From: Dromiciops gliroides
Lineage: Eukaryota; Chordata; Mammalia; Microbiotheria; Microbiotheriidae
Direction: 5' to 3'
Assembly: GCF_019393635.1 (NCBI RefSeq)
Contig: NC_057867.1
Coordinates: forward strand, 64,483,492-64,547,491
DNA length: 64,000 nucleotides
Both the position numbers and the translations under genes were made by a program. The notes beneath the pieces are model-generated. The model made no database searches. It was not told where the DNA came from and was given only the letters and a program-made list of their open reading frames with translations. How positions within the stretch are numbered: the stretch's first letter is position 1; every line of letters starts with the position of its first letter. Shown here piece by piece: positions 1 through 12,014 of the stretch.

Positions 1-429
1 TCTGTGAGTATCTGAAGACTCCCAAAGTGAGAGATAGGCTATGAACACTTCCCCATCTGGGAATCTCTCATTTTAAAGGGAAGGAAGGTCCTGTCACAGG
101 GTAAGCCAGGAAAGGCCAGGATCAGGAGTCTGGTTGCACCAGTGGTTTCAGACCCATAAAGGTGATCTGATCAGCAAGAGCTCTTGGCCAAGAAATCAGT
201 TGGTACAGGGACACATGAGCACAAGTGTGTAAACAAAGACCAGACTCTGAAGGTTTGGCACAAATGGAGAAGTAGGCGGTAGCAGAGTTTCAAGAAGGCT
301 AGCTAGGTCAGAATATATAAAATCATGGTGATGTGCCTAAGCAAGGGGGTCGGTATAGGTGTTGGCACAGCAAAGAAGCCAGGACAGCTAGCTGTGGAAA
401 CAGCAGAACAGCAGCTTAAATCAATAGCC

Positions 430-665
430 CTAAAGACTGCACTAGCCTCTTCTCAACTCTTCCCATCTTTTAATGCCCAATTTAAATGCTACCTCCTCCA
501 GGAAGCTTTACATCCTGCCCGCATCCCACCCTAGTCAGTAGTGATTTTCCTACCTTTGGACTTTTCTTGAATCTTCATGATGAACTATTTTGCGGTCTAC
601 TTTTTATGTTTGTGTCTATTGGATTGTAAGCTCCGTGAGTGCAGGGACTCTTATCTAAAGTTCTT
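430..665 (+). repeat. L2 LINE 3' fragment, sense
   Basis: Contains CCTCTTCTCAACTC, a TTTAAATGCTACCTCCTCCA stretch, AGGAAGC and TTGTAAGCTCCGTGAG-GCAGGGACTC in the order found in the L2 3' region. Old and diverged. I recognise nothing in the preceding 430 bp. Confidence 0.65.
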
Positions 666-1058
666 ATTATTAGAAACAAAGAGACGAGTTAATGAAGTTG
701 GTTTGATTATTTGGCCAATGGAAACTGGAAACATCATGTCACAGATGTTTAGTCATCTGGTATTACAGTACTTATGATAAGTATTTGCAAGAAACACTAT
801 CATTAAAATGATTGTGACTTATACACAACATCCATTACAGAAGATAGGTAGGTAGAGAAATTGTACAAGTAACTCGATAAGGCCCTAAATCAAAATACAT
901 TTTGCATCATTGAAGTCACCAAGTATCAAGGGTGAGAATAGGTGAGGATGGGAAGAAACACCTCAGAAAGCATGGTCAGGAAGAGAAATTCAAGAGACTA
1001 AAGAGTTTTAGGGTACTCGGAAATAGCATGCCTCTATATCATGTGTACTTCCTCACAG

Positions 1059-1372
1059 AGGCAGCTAGGTGGCTCAGTGGATAGAGAACTGGCCCTAGAG
1101 TCAAGAAGATCTGAGTTCAAATCTCACTGCAGACGCTTAGTAACTGTGTGACCCTGGGCACATCATTTAACCCCAATTGCCCTAAACATTTGAGGCCATC
1201 TCCAGTCATCTTGATGTATATCTTGCCACTAGACCCACACAGCTCTGGAGGAAAGAGTGAAGCCGGTGACCTTGCACAGCCCTCCCTCACTTAAATCCAA
1301 TTCAGTGCAAGTCGTGACATCACCTCCCAGTGTCATGGCACTCTTTGAGAAGGAAGGACAAATAACAACTTT
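1059..1372 (+). repeat. Long-type marsupial SINE with a LINE-like (RTE-type) tail
   Basis: Starts with the GGCAGCTAGGTGGCTCAGTG tRNA-like head, passes B-box-like GAGTTCAAATC and the CORE segment CTGTGTGACCCTGGGC, then carries about 170 bp of unique tail ending in CTTTGAGAAGGAAGGACAA and AACAAC. That ending resembles RTE-LINE 3' ends, unlike the A-tailed short SINEs elsewhere in the window. Possible imperfect target duplication: ACTTCCTCACA before, ACTTTCTTCACA after. Confidence 0.8.
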
Positions 1373-1384
1373 CTTCACAAAAAG

Positions 1385-2565
1385 AATCTATAGGCTCTGG
1401 ATATGACAAGCAACAAAAAACCTCACAAAAATGAAATTGACTCTATTTAAACAAATAGGAGGTTTTGTTATTGATGTGGAAGTCTCCCTGAATCACCAAC
1501 AACCCACATACCTACTCTCCCATCTTTAAAAATTCTTTGAGACTCATAAGCACATGCATTAATGGTATCCTTGATGGGGGCATTAGTAAGAAACAAGGAG
1601 ATTTTTATAAACAACACTGCATGATGGACCACATCTTTACCATCTCACAATCTACTGAAAGATGTACAGAACACAAGAGTTCATTGTGCTTGTTGGTGGT
1701 TGATTATGGAAAAGCACTTGACTTGGTAGAATAAAATGCCACCTTAAGGGCTCTCTTCTAGCAACGTGTCTCCCATACATATATCAAAATCATGCAAGAT
1801 TCCCTGAAAAATATGACGGAAATAACCTCATTCAAAAATCCTCTGATCATAAACATCAGGCAGATGCATGATAATCAAACACATTCACCAGTGTGCTAGT
1901 GGCTCTCTGGCACACAGTCTAAGTTGAAGAGAGATTCCCTGGGAACGACAAGGTTCTCCACATGCTCCAGTTTGTGGATGGTGTTTGCATCACAACACAG
2001 AGAGCTAGTCTATCAGTATGTATGTCTGCAGTCTACATTACAAAGAGATAGCAAGCTGGGACCAGTATTGAACAGGAGAAGAAGGAGTCATAGTTACCTT
2101 CAGGAAATTGCAAAGATCCTTCAATACCTTTAACTTTCTACCATAAACAAAAAAGCCTCTTTTTAATACCAATATGCTCCTGCTGTTGGATGACTGTGAG
2201 ACATGGAACACAATAGTCACCAAAGAATTGAAAAGGCATATCATACAGAGAGCAGTAAGGTGATGTGCTATTGTAGGCAGCAAGATACAGCCAATGAGGA
2301 ATTTTGAAGAACAGGAATAAAGGTTTCCATCAGAAAAAATTGAAGAGAAGAAAGGGTGGCCATGTGTCAAGGGCATGGAACCAGAGGTGGACAGAAGGAC
2401 CACTCCACCAAATCCTTGTGGTGTTGGGAGAAAGGAAGGAAGGCCTCTGCTCCAGTGTGTTGGGTGTGGTGAATGACATGGGTGAGTGTCACATAGAATG
2501 GACAGACATGGATGGCTGGCAACCTGCACTGCCAGAGGGCACATCCATACTGATGAGATCATAGA
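1385..2565 (+). mobile_element. RTE-clade LINE remnant (reverse transcriptase part)
   Basis: Decayed RT sequence. The frame at 1537-1734 includes MDHIFTISQSTERC and LCLLVVDYGKALDLVE, matching the DHIFT...LCL-F-D-KAFD-V-E block of RTE reverse transcriptases. Later pieces include QRELVYQ-like and DDCETWNTI (compare GCETWT) motifs, then GHVSRAWNQRWTEG (compare GH-AR-D-RWT) near the C-terminus around 2360-2400. Several stops and frame changes mean it is dead. It lies directly after the long SINE. Confidence 0.65.
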
Positions 2566-2599
2566 TCACAGATCGATAGCTAAGTATTGAGTGTCTCCT

Positions 2600-3420
2600 C
2601 TAGATTAATGCTCTACATGCAGGATGTGTTCAGTCGATATTTGTTAAATCTGAATTTGGAACTTCAATTTGACTACAGCTAAAACATGAAAACTCAGAGA
2701 AACAAGGTTTTCATTGCTAGTGTTTGAGCTCTAAAATGTTAGAGAATAGAGGGAAGTGACGGGGGGGGGGGGCGGGGGGGGAATCCCTTGTTTCTGTCCC
2801 AGTGTATATGTTGGGGTATTTCCCCTATGCTCTGTATGTGCTTCGTATGTTCCCTTTGAGAGTCTTAGGTGCTGGGCTAGTCTGCTGAAATGTCTGAAGT
2901 CTGAGACCCAGAGAAAGCCAAAGGGATTGGTAGTAACAACTCTATGCCACAAGGTCGTTGACATCTGTGTCCTTGGCCTCACCTTCTAGGTTTAGGTCCT
3001 TCTTCTTGCCTGTGTCAGAGGTTTGAGGAACCTACCAGCCAGAAGTTGAGGGACCCTGGTAGTGAGAAATGAACAAGCCCAGGAAGAAATAAGAAGGTAA
3101 TTATAAGTGGTACCTGCAAACTGAGATGCAACCACTGATCCAAGGACAGAAACAATCTTCTTTCTGTAGAATATGGCTACAAAGGGCTGGTAGGTATGTC
3201 TTTCGACTAGTAAGGCCTCAGCCTTCACTCATGTCTGTGACTTCTAAATCCACCCCAAAAAAGTCTTTCATTGGAGGAATTTATATCAGACCTTCCCTCC
3301 TATTCCCAGTGGTGTCCACATATGTCTTTGGAAGCCAGCTTGTTGGGTAAGTCTTTTTTTAAGGATGCAAACCTACTATACTAGCTCCTAGGACCTGTCA
3401 GATTCCTAATCATAGATGTG
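2600..3420. other. Unassigned stretch with a G homopolymer
   Basis: No gene or repeat family recognised. A G-run interrupted by one C occupies 2761-2781 and may be hard to sequence. The short frames here have no recognisable content. Confidence 0.5.
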
Positions 3421-3424
3421 GACA

Positions 3425-3960
3425 ATAGGAATATTGGAGTTGGAAGGCACCTCAGCAACCATAGTATTCCCTGCACTTAAACAAGAAGTCCCCTTCCAAA
3501 ATCACCAACAAATAGCCGCCCATCATCTGCTTAAAGCCCTGTAGCAAGGAAGAATGCCCCACCACTCTGAATCAGTCCATTCCACTATCATACGACCTGG
3601 ACTGCTGGGGAGTTTTCTCTAACATCAAGGAGAAATCCATCCCTATCTGTGCAACAAAGATCCATTGTCTCTTCTGGAACCAAGTAAGCCAGTCCAATCT
3701 GTCTCCCACCTGACAGCCCTTCACATACTTGAAGAAAATCATCCTATTCCCCTGAAGTAATGGAGTCTCCAGGACCGACATGCCCACTTCCTTCAGCTGA
3801 AGCTCACATATGTGATTTTAATGCCCTTCCTCATCCTGGTTGCCATCCTCTGGGCACTCTCCCACTTATCAGTACCCTTCTGAAAATTCCCTACATTGTT
3901 ATTGCTTCTTGCCCACAAGGTTGGGCCAGAATCTCAGAGGGGAAATTCTATGCTGGCAAG
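3425..3960 (-). mobile_element. CR1/L3-type LINE 3' end, antisense
   Basis: GGAGTTGGAAGGCACCTCAG is the reverse complement of the CR1/L3 3' tail. It continues through CAGCCCTTCACATACTTGAAG and GTTGCCATCCTCTGGGCACT, the CR1 antisense order. Diverged, ancient and non-coding. Confidence 0.75.
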
Positions 3961-4464
3961 ATGTGTAAGAGGCTTACTTATTGGCTGCCAATGATGTAAT
4001 GATACCTCTTGTAGATAAATCGGGCAGTTCTCCATAGTGTTTTCATATCTAATATCTGGTTTGTGTTTGAAAGAAACTGCTCCTGAAGTTGCCACCTTTC
4101 TGGGGTGATTTCTATTTCTCGGTATTGACTCTTTGCTTCCTCAAACACCCCCAAACCATACTATCAAGGCTCAGAACTGCCCTATCCTAACAGATGGCCA
4201 CAAGGAGTTTTCTCCATTGTCTATAGGCCACTTCCTTTTTACTCTGTGCCCACTTCAATGGTCCTAACCTCTTCTTCTACCATTTTTGTAGGGCACAGCA
4301 GCCACTTTGGTTGTACCTAAGTCAGCTAGAGACATAGCCACCAAGTCACAAGGGCTTAAGCACTGTGAGCAAGGCAAGGACATGGTTGGACAGGCTGGGT
4401 TGGTAACCAAGAAGCCAAGTAGCGGATTCAGAGCAAAGAGGCTTGGTCCTTAATCCAAAGATCC

Positions 4465-5172
4465 AAAAGAATGATGAGCAGGGACCTGCATGAGCTGATG
4501 CAAAGTTAAATCTACTGTATACAAAATAACAGTAATATTGTGAAATGATATGCTGTGACTGACTCGGTTATTTTCAGCAATGCAATGATCCAAGACAACT
4601 CTGAAGGTCTTATGAAAAATGCAATCCATCTACAGAGAGAGAACTGGTGGTATTTGAATACAGATGGAAACATAATTTCTTTTGTTAGTTACTTTATCAA
4701 AAACAAAAATATGATTAGCAGGATGCTATCAGAAAAACCTGGAAAGACCTACATGAACTGATGCAGAGTGAAATTTACTGTATATAAAATAACAATAGTG
4801 TAAGATAATCTGCTGTGAATGACTTAGCTATTTTCAGCAATGCAATGATCCAAGATAAATCTGAAGGACTTATGAAAATTGAAATACATCTACAGAGAAA
4901 GAACTGATGGTATCTGAAAACAGACCGAAGCATATTTTTTGATAGTTCCTTAATCAGAAGTTTTGTTTTTGTCCGTTTTCTTTAACAACCTAGCTAATGT
5001 GGAGATGTTTTGCATGACTACTCATGTATAACTTATATTGAATTGCTTGAGTTTTGGGGGGGATGGGGAAGGAGGGAGTAAGAGAAGTAGGAACACAAAG
5101 TTTTTAAAAATTGATGTCAAAATTTATGTTTACATATAATTTGGAAAAATAAAATTCTAAATAAATAGTGAA
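4465..5172 (+). mobile_element. L1 LINE 3' end, with a partial tandem duplication
   Basis: Two consecutive diverged copies of the end of marsupial L1 ORF2 plus 3' UTR: 4465-4705 and 4710-5172. Both carry ATGATNAGCAGG, GCATGAACTGATGCA-like text, TTTTCAGCAATGCAATGATC and CTACAGAGA-AGAACT. Only the second continues to the G-rich 3' UTR and the A-rich AATAAA end. Confidence 0.75.
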
Positions 5173-5337
5173 AAATGAAAAAAATCCAAAGACCCCAGGT
5201 GGTCTCTAAGGAGTTTACAAAGCAGTGACGAGTACTTAAGTGTAAGGGCTCATTCAGCAGAACTCTCTGAAGTAGAGGGGTCAGGGAAGAAGGTTGTGGC
5301 AATAGTTGCTCCAACAACTATTTAAGGGATTCTGATG

Positions 5338-5545
5338 AATCACAGAATTTTGGATGTTGCAGGGACCTGAGCAACCACCTAGTCTAACTGATATCCCAAA
5401 GGAATCTCCACCATGACATACCCAAGCCTTTGCTCCAAGATCTCCAATGAGGGACTTCTGGGGTTGTTGATATAACCCCCATCTCCTTTGTTGTTTTTGT
5501 TGCAATACCACAGAAGCATTCCCCTCTGTGGAAGGACATTCATGA
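5338..5545 (-). repeat. CR1/L3 3' fragment, antisense
   Basis: ATCACAGAATTTTGGATGTT with GGGACCTGAGCAACCACCTA GTCTAAC is the CR1/L3 tail in reverse. Later parts (CATTCCCCTCTGTGGAAGGA) also fit the family. Confidence 0.6.
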
Positions 5546-6010
5546 GAGGAAAATCTCATATCATCATTCTCATTGTATCTGAAACATAAACAAACCAGGC
5601 CTCGTGGTTTGGCCCCGTTGTGGGAAGTGGGGCTATTAGAAGCACCATCTACCTCATGGGCTCTGGTGCTGACTAATAACTCAGTATTTCTAGGGCCCTT
5701 GGAACTTCTTAGAAAATGGGGGCCTTGTACAAACAGATTATCCCTGTCTACAGTGCCAAGGAAGAAGGGAGAAAACTAAGCACATTCCTTGCATTTCCGT
5801 CTTTGCGCCAAGCTGCCTCTTGCTCTGGAGCCCAAGCCTCTCTCTCTTCTGACTTACATCTCTGGCTCAGAAGACCCACATGCAAGAAATGAAAAGAGGA
5901 GAAAAAAGTTCCACTTCTGAGGCACCAATCTTCCTCCAATGAAAATTGAGTCTATCTGGCAAGAATAGATAGATAGAAAGTCATTCATTCATCAAACATT
6001 TCCTGAATCC

Positions 6011-6012
<2 letters not shown>

Positions 6013-6041
<29 letters not shown>
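6013..6041 (+). repeat. (TG)n microsatellite
   Basis: About 14 TG units. Confidence 0.95.
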
Positions 6042-6043
<2 letters not shown>

Positions 6044-6101
6044 GGTTCTTCACTGAGCTATATGTGGGGGAGGAAAAGGTAGAAAAGATATGATCCCTAG
6101 C

Positions 6102-6237
6102 GGGGCAGCGAGGTGGCGCAGTGGATAAAGCACCGGCCATGGATTCGGGAGGACCTGAGTTCAAATCTGACCTCAAACACCTGACACTTACTAGCTGTGT
6201 GACCCTGGGCAAGTCACTTAACCCTTATTGCCCTGCC

Positions 6238-6238
<1 letters not shown>
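6102..6238 (+). repeat. Short tRNA-derived marsupial SINE
   Basis: Head GGGGCAGCGAGGTGGCGCAG, B-box-like GAGTTCAAATC, CORE CTGTGTGACCCTGGGCAAG and end CACTTAACCCTTATTGCC. Target duplication AGATATGATCCCT before and AGATGTGATCCCT after the tail. Its A-rich tail has become the adjacent GAAA array. Confidence 0.95.
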
Positions 6239-6328
<90 letters not shown>

Positions 6329-6330
6329 AA
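6239..6330 (+). repeat. (GAAA)n microsatellite, about 23 units, grown on a SINE tail
   Basis: Pure tetranucleotide array lying between the SINE body and its downstream target duplication, so it arose from the inserted tail. The long Lys/Glu/Arg frame and its Phe/Leu/Ser complement here are artefacts. Confidence 0.97.
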
Positions 6331-6489
6331 AGATGTGATCCCTTCCATCCCAGAGCTTAAGGTATGGGATATAGGACACAGCTACAAACAGCAGCAATAA
6401 AGGCAAGCAGAATCATTGCCATGTGAGGTACAAAGTATCATGGGAGAAAAATGGAGAAGTCACTTCTGGCTGGGGCCATCTGAGACAAC

Positions 6490-6850
6490 ATAATAGAGGA
6501 GGTGAACCCTCTTAGAAAGATGAGTAGGATTTCAACAGGTGGCAATGTAGAGTATCTCACCTCAAGTGTACATATGGCCAAAGGCGTGGGGACAAGAAAG
6601 CGCCAGGTATGTTTTGGGAATAGTGAATCATTCTGTCTGTTAGAACATCAGGTATGGGTTCTGGAGGGGAGGGAGATAGGACTAGAAAAGATTAGTGCTA
6701 GGTTGGAGAAATCCTTAAATGCCAGGCTGATGTATTCTGACTTTATATGGCAGGCAATGGGGAGCCACCAAAGGTGTGTGATGCTTGGAAACAGTTCCCT
6801 GAATGTTAGGAACCTGTTCCAGTCCCAGATCATTGTATTAGGTTTTGAGG
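6490..6850 (-). repeat. L2 LINE fragment, antisense
   Basis: GGTTGGAGAAATCCTTAAATGCCAGGC followed by GGCAATGGGGAGCCACCAAA matches the antisense L2 ORF2/3' region (the part that normally reads ...AGGCAGTGGGGAGCCATT). Diverged. Confidence 0.6.
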
Positions 6851-6869
6851 CTTTGTCTCACTGGGTCAG

Positions 6870-8240
6870 TCTTTGAAAGTTCCCCTGGCTCCTTTCCTTC
6901 TCTTGCTCTTTCTCCTTCTGATGACAGTTGCCTGTTGCCAAATTACTGATATCTTGTATGTTTCTCCCACAGAAACCATGAGGAAACAATGTTGGCTGGC
7001 ACACTCAGGCCATGGACTTTCATTTGGAAAATGGCAAGTGGAAGGAATGAGGGCTAGGATGGTTGAAACCCAAAGAAGGGAAGCATAAGCTGGATTTGGT
7101 CTCAGTCACTCCATCTTCCCTGCAGTCCCCGATCTGAATCCAAACAATTCAGAGGAAACAGTCAACTTTCCTGAGTATTCGTTATGCAGATGGAGTAAAA
7201 CCACATTCTGAGAGTCAGAATGCATCTGGGGACAAAAACCCCTTACAGTGAGCAAGAGAGCACTTTCTGAGAAACATTCTGGCTGATATTACCCAAGTTT
7301 ATGCCCCTTTGTCATAAGTCTCTAAAAGAGCTATCATTTTAGCAGCTAAGAAAGCCCATCGCAAGGGTTAGTCATCTCACACAGTGTCCCGGGAATGCCT
7401 GAGGAGGTCAGAAGTCTACTGGGAGTGAGCAGTGCACACTGCCTGCTTGGCAGCACAGTGATGACTCCTTGTCTCAGTGAGTACCCACTGTTCCAAATGA
7501 CCTGAGTGATAGATTTGTTAGGCTTGTAAGTATTTGCAAGATGTTTGTAACACTTGGGTCTGGGATGTCTCTGTTACTGTTGGCTGGTGTCACAGTTCTA
7601 CAGGCCCAGCCAGAAAGCTGGAAAAACCTTTCCACTGGAGAGCTCAGTTGGATGGTATCACCTTACCACCTGAAAGCCCAGTAGCCTCAATGGTAGGGAA
7701 AGATGTCTTTTTCAAAGAAGAAAATACCATATCACAAGTCTCCATGGCCAGGTATATAATGCTCATCTTGCTCCCCAGAGGTCTACCCTGCTACCCTCTT
7801 ACATCCTGCAGCACTCCCACAATCTCTACCCATTCCCACCACCACTGAGCGGTCAGCATGGTCATTCCCTTATAACATTACCAAGGGATCACATGAGAAG
7901 AGGTGTGGAAAGCATCTTATGCATAGAAAGCTCCATATAAATATAAACCTCAGTGATAAAGATGAACAAGAACAAAAACAAGAGAAACCTAGATAGTGGG
8001 CATCTGATCTGACCAAGATGGAGAAGCAATCAGGGACAAGGTCTTTGTATCTTCTCCCCCTCATCTCTAGAGCTCTTACTCACACAGGAGGCAACCTCTG
8101 AGTTTCCACGCTCACATAGAGGGTCCTAAGTGACTACTCTCTACTTGTCCAGAGGTCAGTAGGGTAACCCATTTTACTCACATTAAACAATGGAAGGGCA
8201 TCCTCTCATAGTACCATATTCTAATGGATCTATGACTTTT
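6870..8240. other. Unassigned upstream intergenic DNA
   Basis: No gene, RNA or young repeat recognised on either strand. Composition is even and the short open frames show no family signature. Confidence 0.45.
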
Positions 8241-8244
8241 AGAG

Positions 8245-8376
8245 TAATGAATCCCATTCAAATCAATAAGTATTTATTAAGCACTGACTATACACCAGGC
8301 ATTGTGGTAGACATTCAAGATACAGGGACACAAGTGAAAATTATCCCTGCCCTCAAGAAGCTTACAGTCTAATGAT
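8245..8376 (-). repeat. L2 3' end, antisense
   Basis: AAGTATTTATTAAGCACTGA, ACACCAGGCATTGTGGTAGA and CCTGCCCTCAAGAAGCTTAC AGTCTAATG are the L2 3' terminus in reverse. Confidence 0.8.
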
Positions 8377-8454
8377 GCAAAAGGACAATGCATCCATGCA
8401 TGCCTATCCTGTGAGACCTCTTCTCCCTGTCTTATTACTCTACCTCCCACAGGA

Positions 8455-8680
8455 TCATAAAATATCTAAACTAAAAGGTTCCTTAGGGATAATTTAGTTC
8501 AACCACCTCACTTCATCATGGTAGGAGGCAGGGCAGAACTGAGGTCCAGAACAAGGAAGGGACTTGCTCAGGATCCCACAGCAAGCTAGCAGAAGAGTCA
8601 GAACTAGATGCCAAGACTTCTGTCTCCCAAGCAGGACCTCTTCCACTTACCATACTGTACATCTTTTAGCATTCCTGGTG
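8455..8680 (-). repeat. MIR-like ancient SINE, antisense
   Basis: AACTGAGGTCCAGAACAAGG, GACTTGCTCAGGATCCCACAG and a CAGAACTAGATGCCAAGACT stretch match reverse-complement MIR (CORE segment GTCACACAG). Confidence 0.65.
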
Positions 8681-9156
8681 ACAAGTACCCCATCTCCCAC
8701 TGTAAGTAATAGTGTACTCTCGGTCACCTCATGGCCCCCACTGCCAGTTCTCTGAGCACTGGGAAGGTCAGAGCTCAGGAGTCCTGCTCCAACTCACAGA
8801 GGTTACAGATTTCTTTTGACATGGCTCTTTCAGGGAGCTTGGTGATTCCTGGGAATGAATCCCTGTGCTGAGGCAAAGCAAATATAGAATCTTAAACAGA
8901 CCCTGACCGAATCTGGCTTGAATAAAGGACACAACATACCTTATCAAACATCTCCAAGACTAGCTGTCTTGGACTCTGACCCAGTCCACTGAGTTATGAT
9001 GCCAGTGACTAAAGTTATTAATGACAAAAGACGACCCCCCAAAAAGCTAGTTCTCCAAGGAAAAGTCAAATCCCTTTTCCCTTGGTTCAGCACCTTCTTT
9101 TCAGAACTTTTTTTGTTCTCTACAACTTCCTTTATTGTGAATAAAAAACAAATCAC

Positions 9157-9181
9157 ATGTTGTTGTTGTTGCTGCTGCTGT
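9157..9181 (+). repeat. (GTT)n(GCT)n microsatellite
   Basis: Short mixed triplet repeat TGTTGTTGTTGTTGCTGCTG. Confidence 0.85.
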
Positions 9182-9537
9182 TAATAGCATGATAGCATGA
9201 TAGTCCACAAATCAATTTCACATCCATTATCTCATTTTCTCCCTCAAGAAGCATGTGAGGCAAGTAGACCTGATATTATCCCATTTTCCAGATGTACTTA
9301 ATCAGCTGAGATGTCACAACCTAGTGTCCATTCTCAAAGAATGGGGGAACAGTGGAGCTCAGGCAAGTACAAGTTAGATATTCAGTTCTAGGCTGAATCT
9401 GTGACAGATACCATCACTGTTCAGATATGCATTTCCAATGTATTGTCTCCAGAGTGTAGAATAGTACAGCACTCAACCAGAGACACAGAGACATTCAGAG
9501 AACACAGCAATACCACATGACTCCTCCTAAAGAGTCA

Positions 9538-9675
9538 ACCAGTCAAAAAGCATTTATTAAGTACCAACTGTATGTGAAACACTGTGCTAAGTGCTTGGGA
9601 TACAAATATAAAGAATGAGAAGAGCCTCATGCTCAAGGGTCTGACAAGTCTATCAGGAAAGGCAGCAAATACATC
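9538..9675 (-). repeat. L2 3' end, antisense
   Basis: AAAAGCATTTATTAAGTACC, CACTGTGCTAAGTGCTTGGGATAC and CTCATGCTCAAGGGTCTGAC follow the L2 3' order in reverse. Confidence 0.75.
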
Positions 9676-9677
9676 TA

Positions 9678-9935
9678 GGCAGGCAAGTGATATAGTGGAT
9701 AGAGGGCTAGACTTGGAGTCAGGGAAAGCTGAATTCAAACCCTACCTCCAATGTTTATAAGTTGTGTGAACCTGGGCAAGTTCACTCAACCCCTCTCAGC
9801 CTCAGGTTCTTCATGTAAAAATGTATATAATAACAGCACTTGCTTTGCAAGGCAAAGTTGTGAGGATCAAGTGGTATGTTATGGTTAGTATTTGGCAAAC
9901 ACTAAAGCATTATAAAAATATTAGCTAATACAAAT
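9678..9935 (+). repeat. MIR-type SINE (marsupial), sense, near full length
   Basis: Head GCAAGTGATATAGTGGATAG, B-box region GAATTCAAACCC, CORE TTGTGTGAACCTGGGCAAGT, tail CTCAGCCTCAGGTTCTTCAT, then the L2-like end GGCAAACACTAAAGCATTATA. Confidence 0.85.
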
Positions 9936-9939
9936 ATAT

Positions 9940-11410
9940 AGAGAGACTTACAAGTCTATAGAGAATAAATACAAATAAGTACAAGTGAGTTAAACACAAC
10001 TTAGAGAGGAAGAAGGGAAGACACTAGCACTTGTGCAGAGGCACTAGCCATCAGGTCAGTGGCCAGATGCCCCCCACACAAGGCACAGTGAAAAATGTAA
10101 AGGAACCACAAATTGACACAATTGACCCTCTATAAAACTCCTCTAGATCTTGCCTGGTTGATCACTCCCACACTTCCACATACTACACAGTGAATAGCAC
10201 CAAAGTTCGACCACTGTGACATCTGTGTACCATTGCCATTTTGCAACATGAACCTACCTACTGCCTCCCTTCTCCAATGCAAGGACAGATGAAAGCTGAT
10301 ATATGGCCTTAGCTGTGTTCCTGCACCAGTTTTTAACACAAAGACAAGGATACCATTGTCTGAGCAATTTAGGATTATGACCCAGGAATGGGAATAGAAT
10401 AGTTTAGGGCTTTCCAGAAACTTATAGACAAAGCATTCAAGAGATGCCCTTAGCAATAGTCACTCCAATAGTTTCCCAAGGGCTTCACCTACTTTTTATA
10501 CTAGGGAATTTCAGGACGATTTGCCTACCTCTACTTTGTCTGGTAAGCACTCTTGGACTTAGAAGGCCCTTGCTACCATCTTGCCTTGTGTCAATGATCA
10601 AGGCTACAACATCCTTGAGACAAACTTAAAATCTCACAGAGAGTTCTGGACCACCTATGGGCTTAAAGACAGGGTCTTTGGCTTCCTCCTCATTAAGAGG
10701 AAGGGGCTCTGGCTTCTGGAAACGTGATACAAATAGAGAAAGAATGTATTAGACTTCATTTCTAGAAGCCTTGGTTTCTAGGGAGATGAAGGTCCTTTAT
10801 AAGCAGTCCATTTCTCAGAGAGCCTTGGGAGCAGGTCAAGAGTAAGTCAATAAAGAATTGCCATTTCCACTCACGGAAGACAAACAAGACACATGAAGAA
10901 AGCCAATGTTTTGTCTTGTGCCCCATCATGAATCAGGGACAGATCTCAAACCTCATGTTCCTGCATCCACAGCAATAGCTAAGATCAGGCTACTGATAGA
11001 AAGGTGTAAATAGCAAAGGTCTGGCTGCTATAGAAACTGCATTGAGAGTGTGACTGAAGAGGAGAGGGGACATATTAGTTCTACTCAGACCAATAGCATC
11101 GACAGAAATTGCTAGAAGCCTTAAAAAGTGTGCAACATGAAAAATCAGACTTGGTCAAATGATTTGAAACTTTAAAGTAAGACAACTACTATTTGGGTGT
11201 AGGATACTTCAAAACTGGATAATTAAGTTTCTGGTAGAAATTGACAGGATAGCCTGGGTTCCAGGCTCTCATACATAACCTGCGAAGAGTCGTTCTTTGC
11301 TTTGCGAATTATCATAATCAAACTAAGCTAGGTGTTATAGTGGGTCTTTATAAGTTAATGAGATGATTTATAGGGAAATACATAATTTGGTGTTCTCAAT
11401 AACTTTTCTG
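9940..11410. other. Unassigned upstream intergenic DNA
   Basis: Nothing recognised: no repeat family, no conserved coding motif. It is one of the longer repeat-poor pieces upstream of the gene. Confidence 0.45.
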
Positions 11411-11414
11411 GACA

Positions 11415-11575
11415 CAGCCTTGGGGTTCATTGAGTCTAGTCCCTTCGTTTTGTGACTAAGGAAGCTAAGACCCAGGAGAGGGGAACTCCATTGCCCAAGG
11501 TCACACTGACAGAGCTGAAATTCAAACTCAGACCCTGTCTGTTAAATGAGTGATCTCTTTGCTCTACAATCAGGA
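11415..11575 (-). repeat. MIR-type SINE, antisense
   Basis: TTGTGACTAAGGAAGCTAAGACCCAGGAGAG, then CCAAGGTCACACTGACAGAGCTG and ATTCAAACTCAGACCC follow reverse-complement MIR. Confidence 0.75.
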
Positions 11576-12014
11576 AATTGAGATTTGAGTAACATGCCCC
11601 GACTCTACTCCCCAGATTTCTTTCTTCCTCTTCCCTATCAGTTGTCCCTCTTCTGGTATAATCTCAGGACTCAACTTGGAGACTGTTCAGGAGGTCTCTG
11701 GGGCTGCCTGCACCTCCTTTCCAGAGCCAGCTGATCATGAATATGGTGATTATTTTCAAGGGTAAGGGGGTAACTAGTCCTTTTATCGACTAAAGCCCAG
11801 ACAGAGTCCCAAAATTTGAACAAGCATTTCCATTTATTTTAATGAGCCCAAAGCGAAACCCTATAAGAACTTAGTGTCAGGCTAAAGCATTTCATCAGGG
11901 ACTCTCTTGCCTTGTTTCTATTTAATAAAGTAGAAAGACAGTCACTCTGACTTTATCTGGAAAGCTCATGGCTAAGCAGTGCCTCCTGGGTCACAGCAAA
12001 GATGCTTGAGAAAT

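Noticed and set aside
6121-6406. Lys/Glu/Arg-rich and Phe/Leu/Ser-rich frames
   Set aside because: Both are translations of the GAAA microsatellite and SINE.
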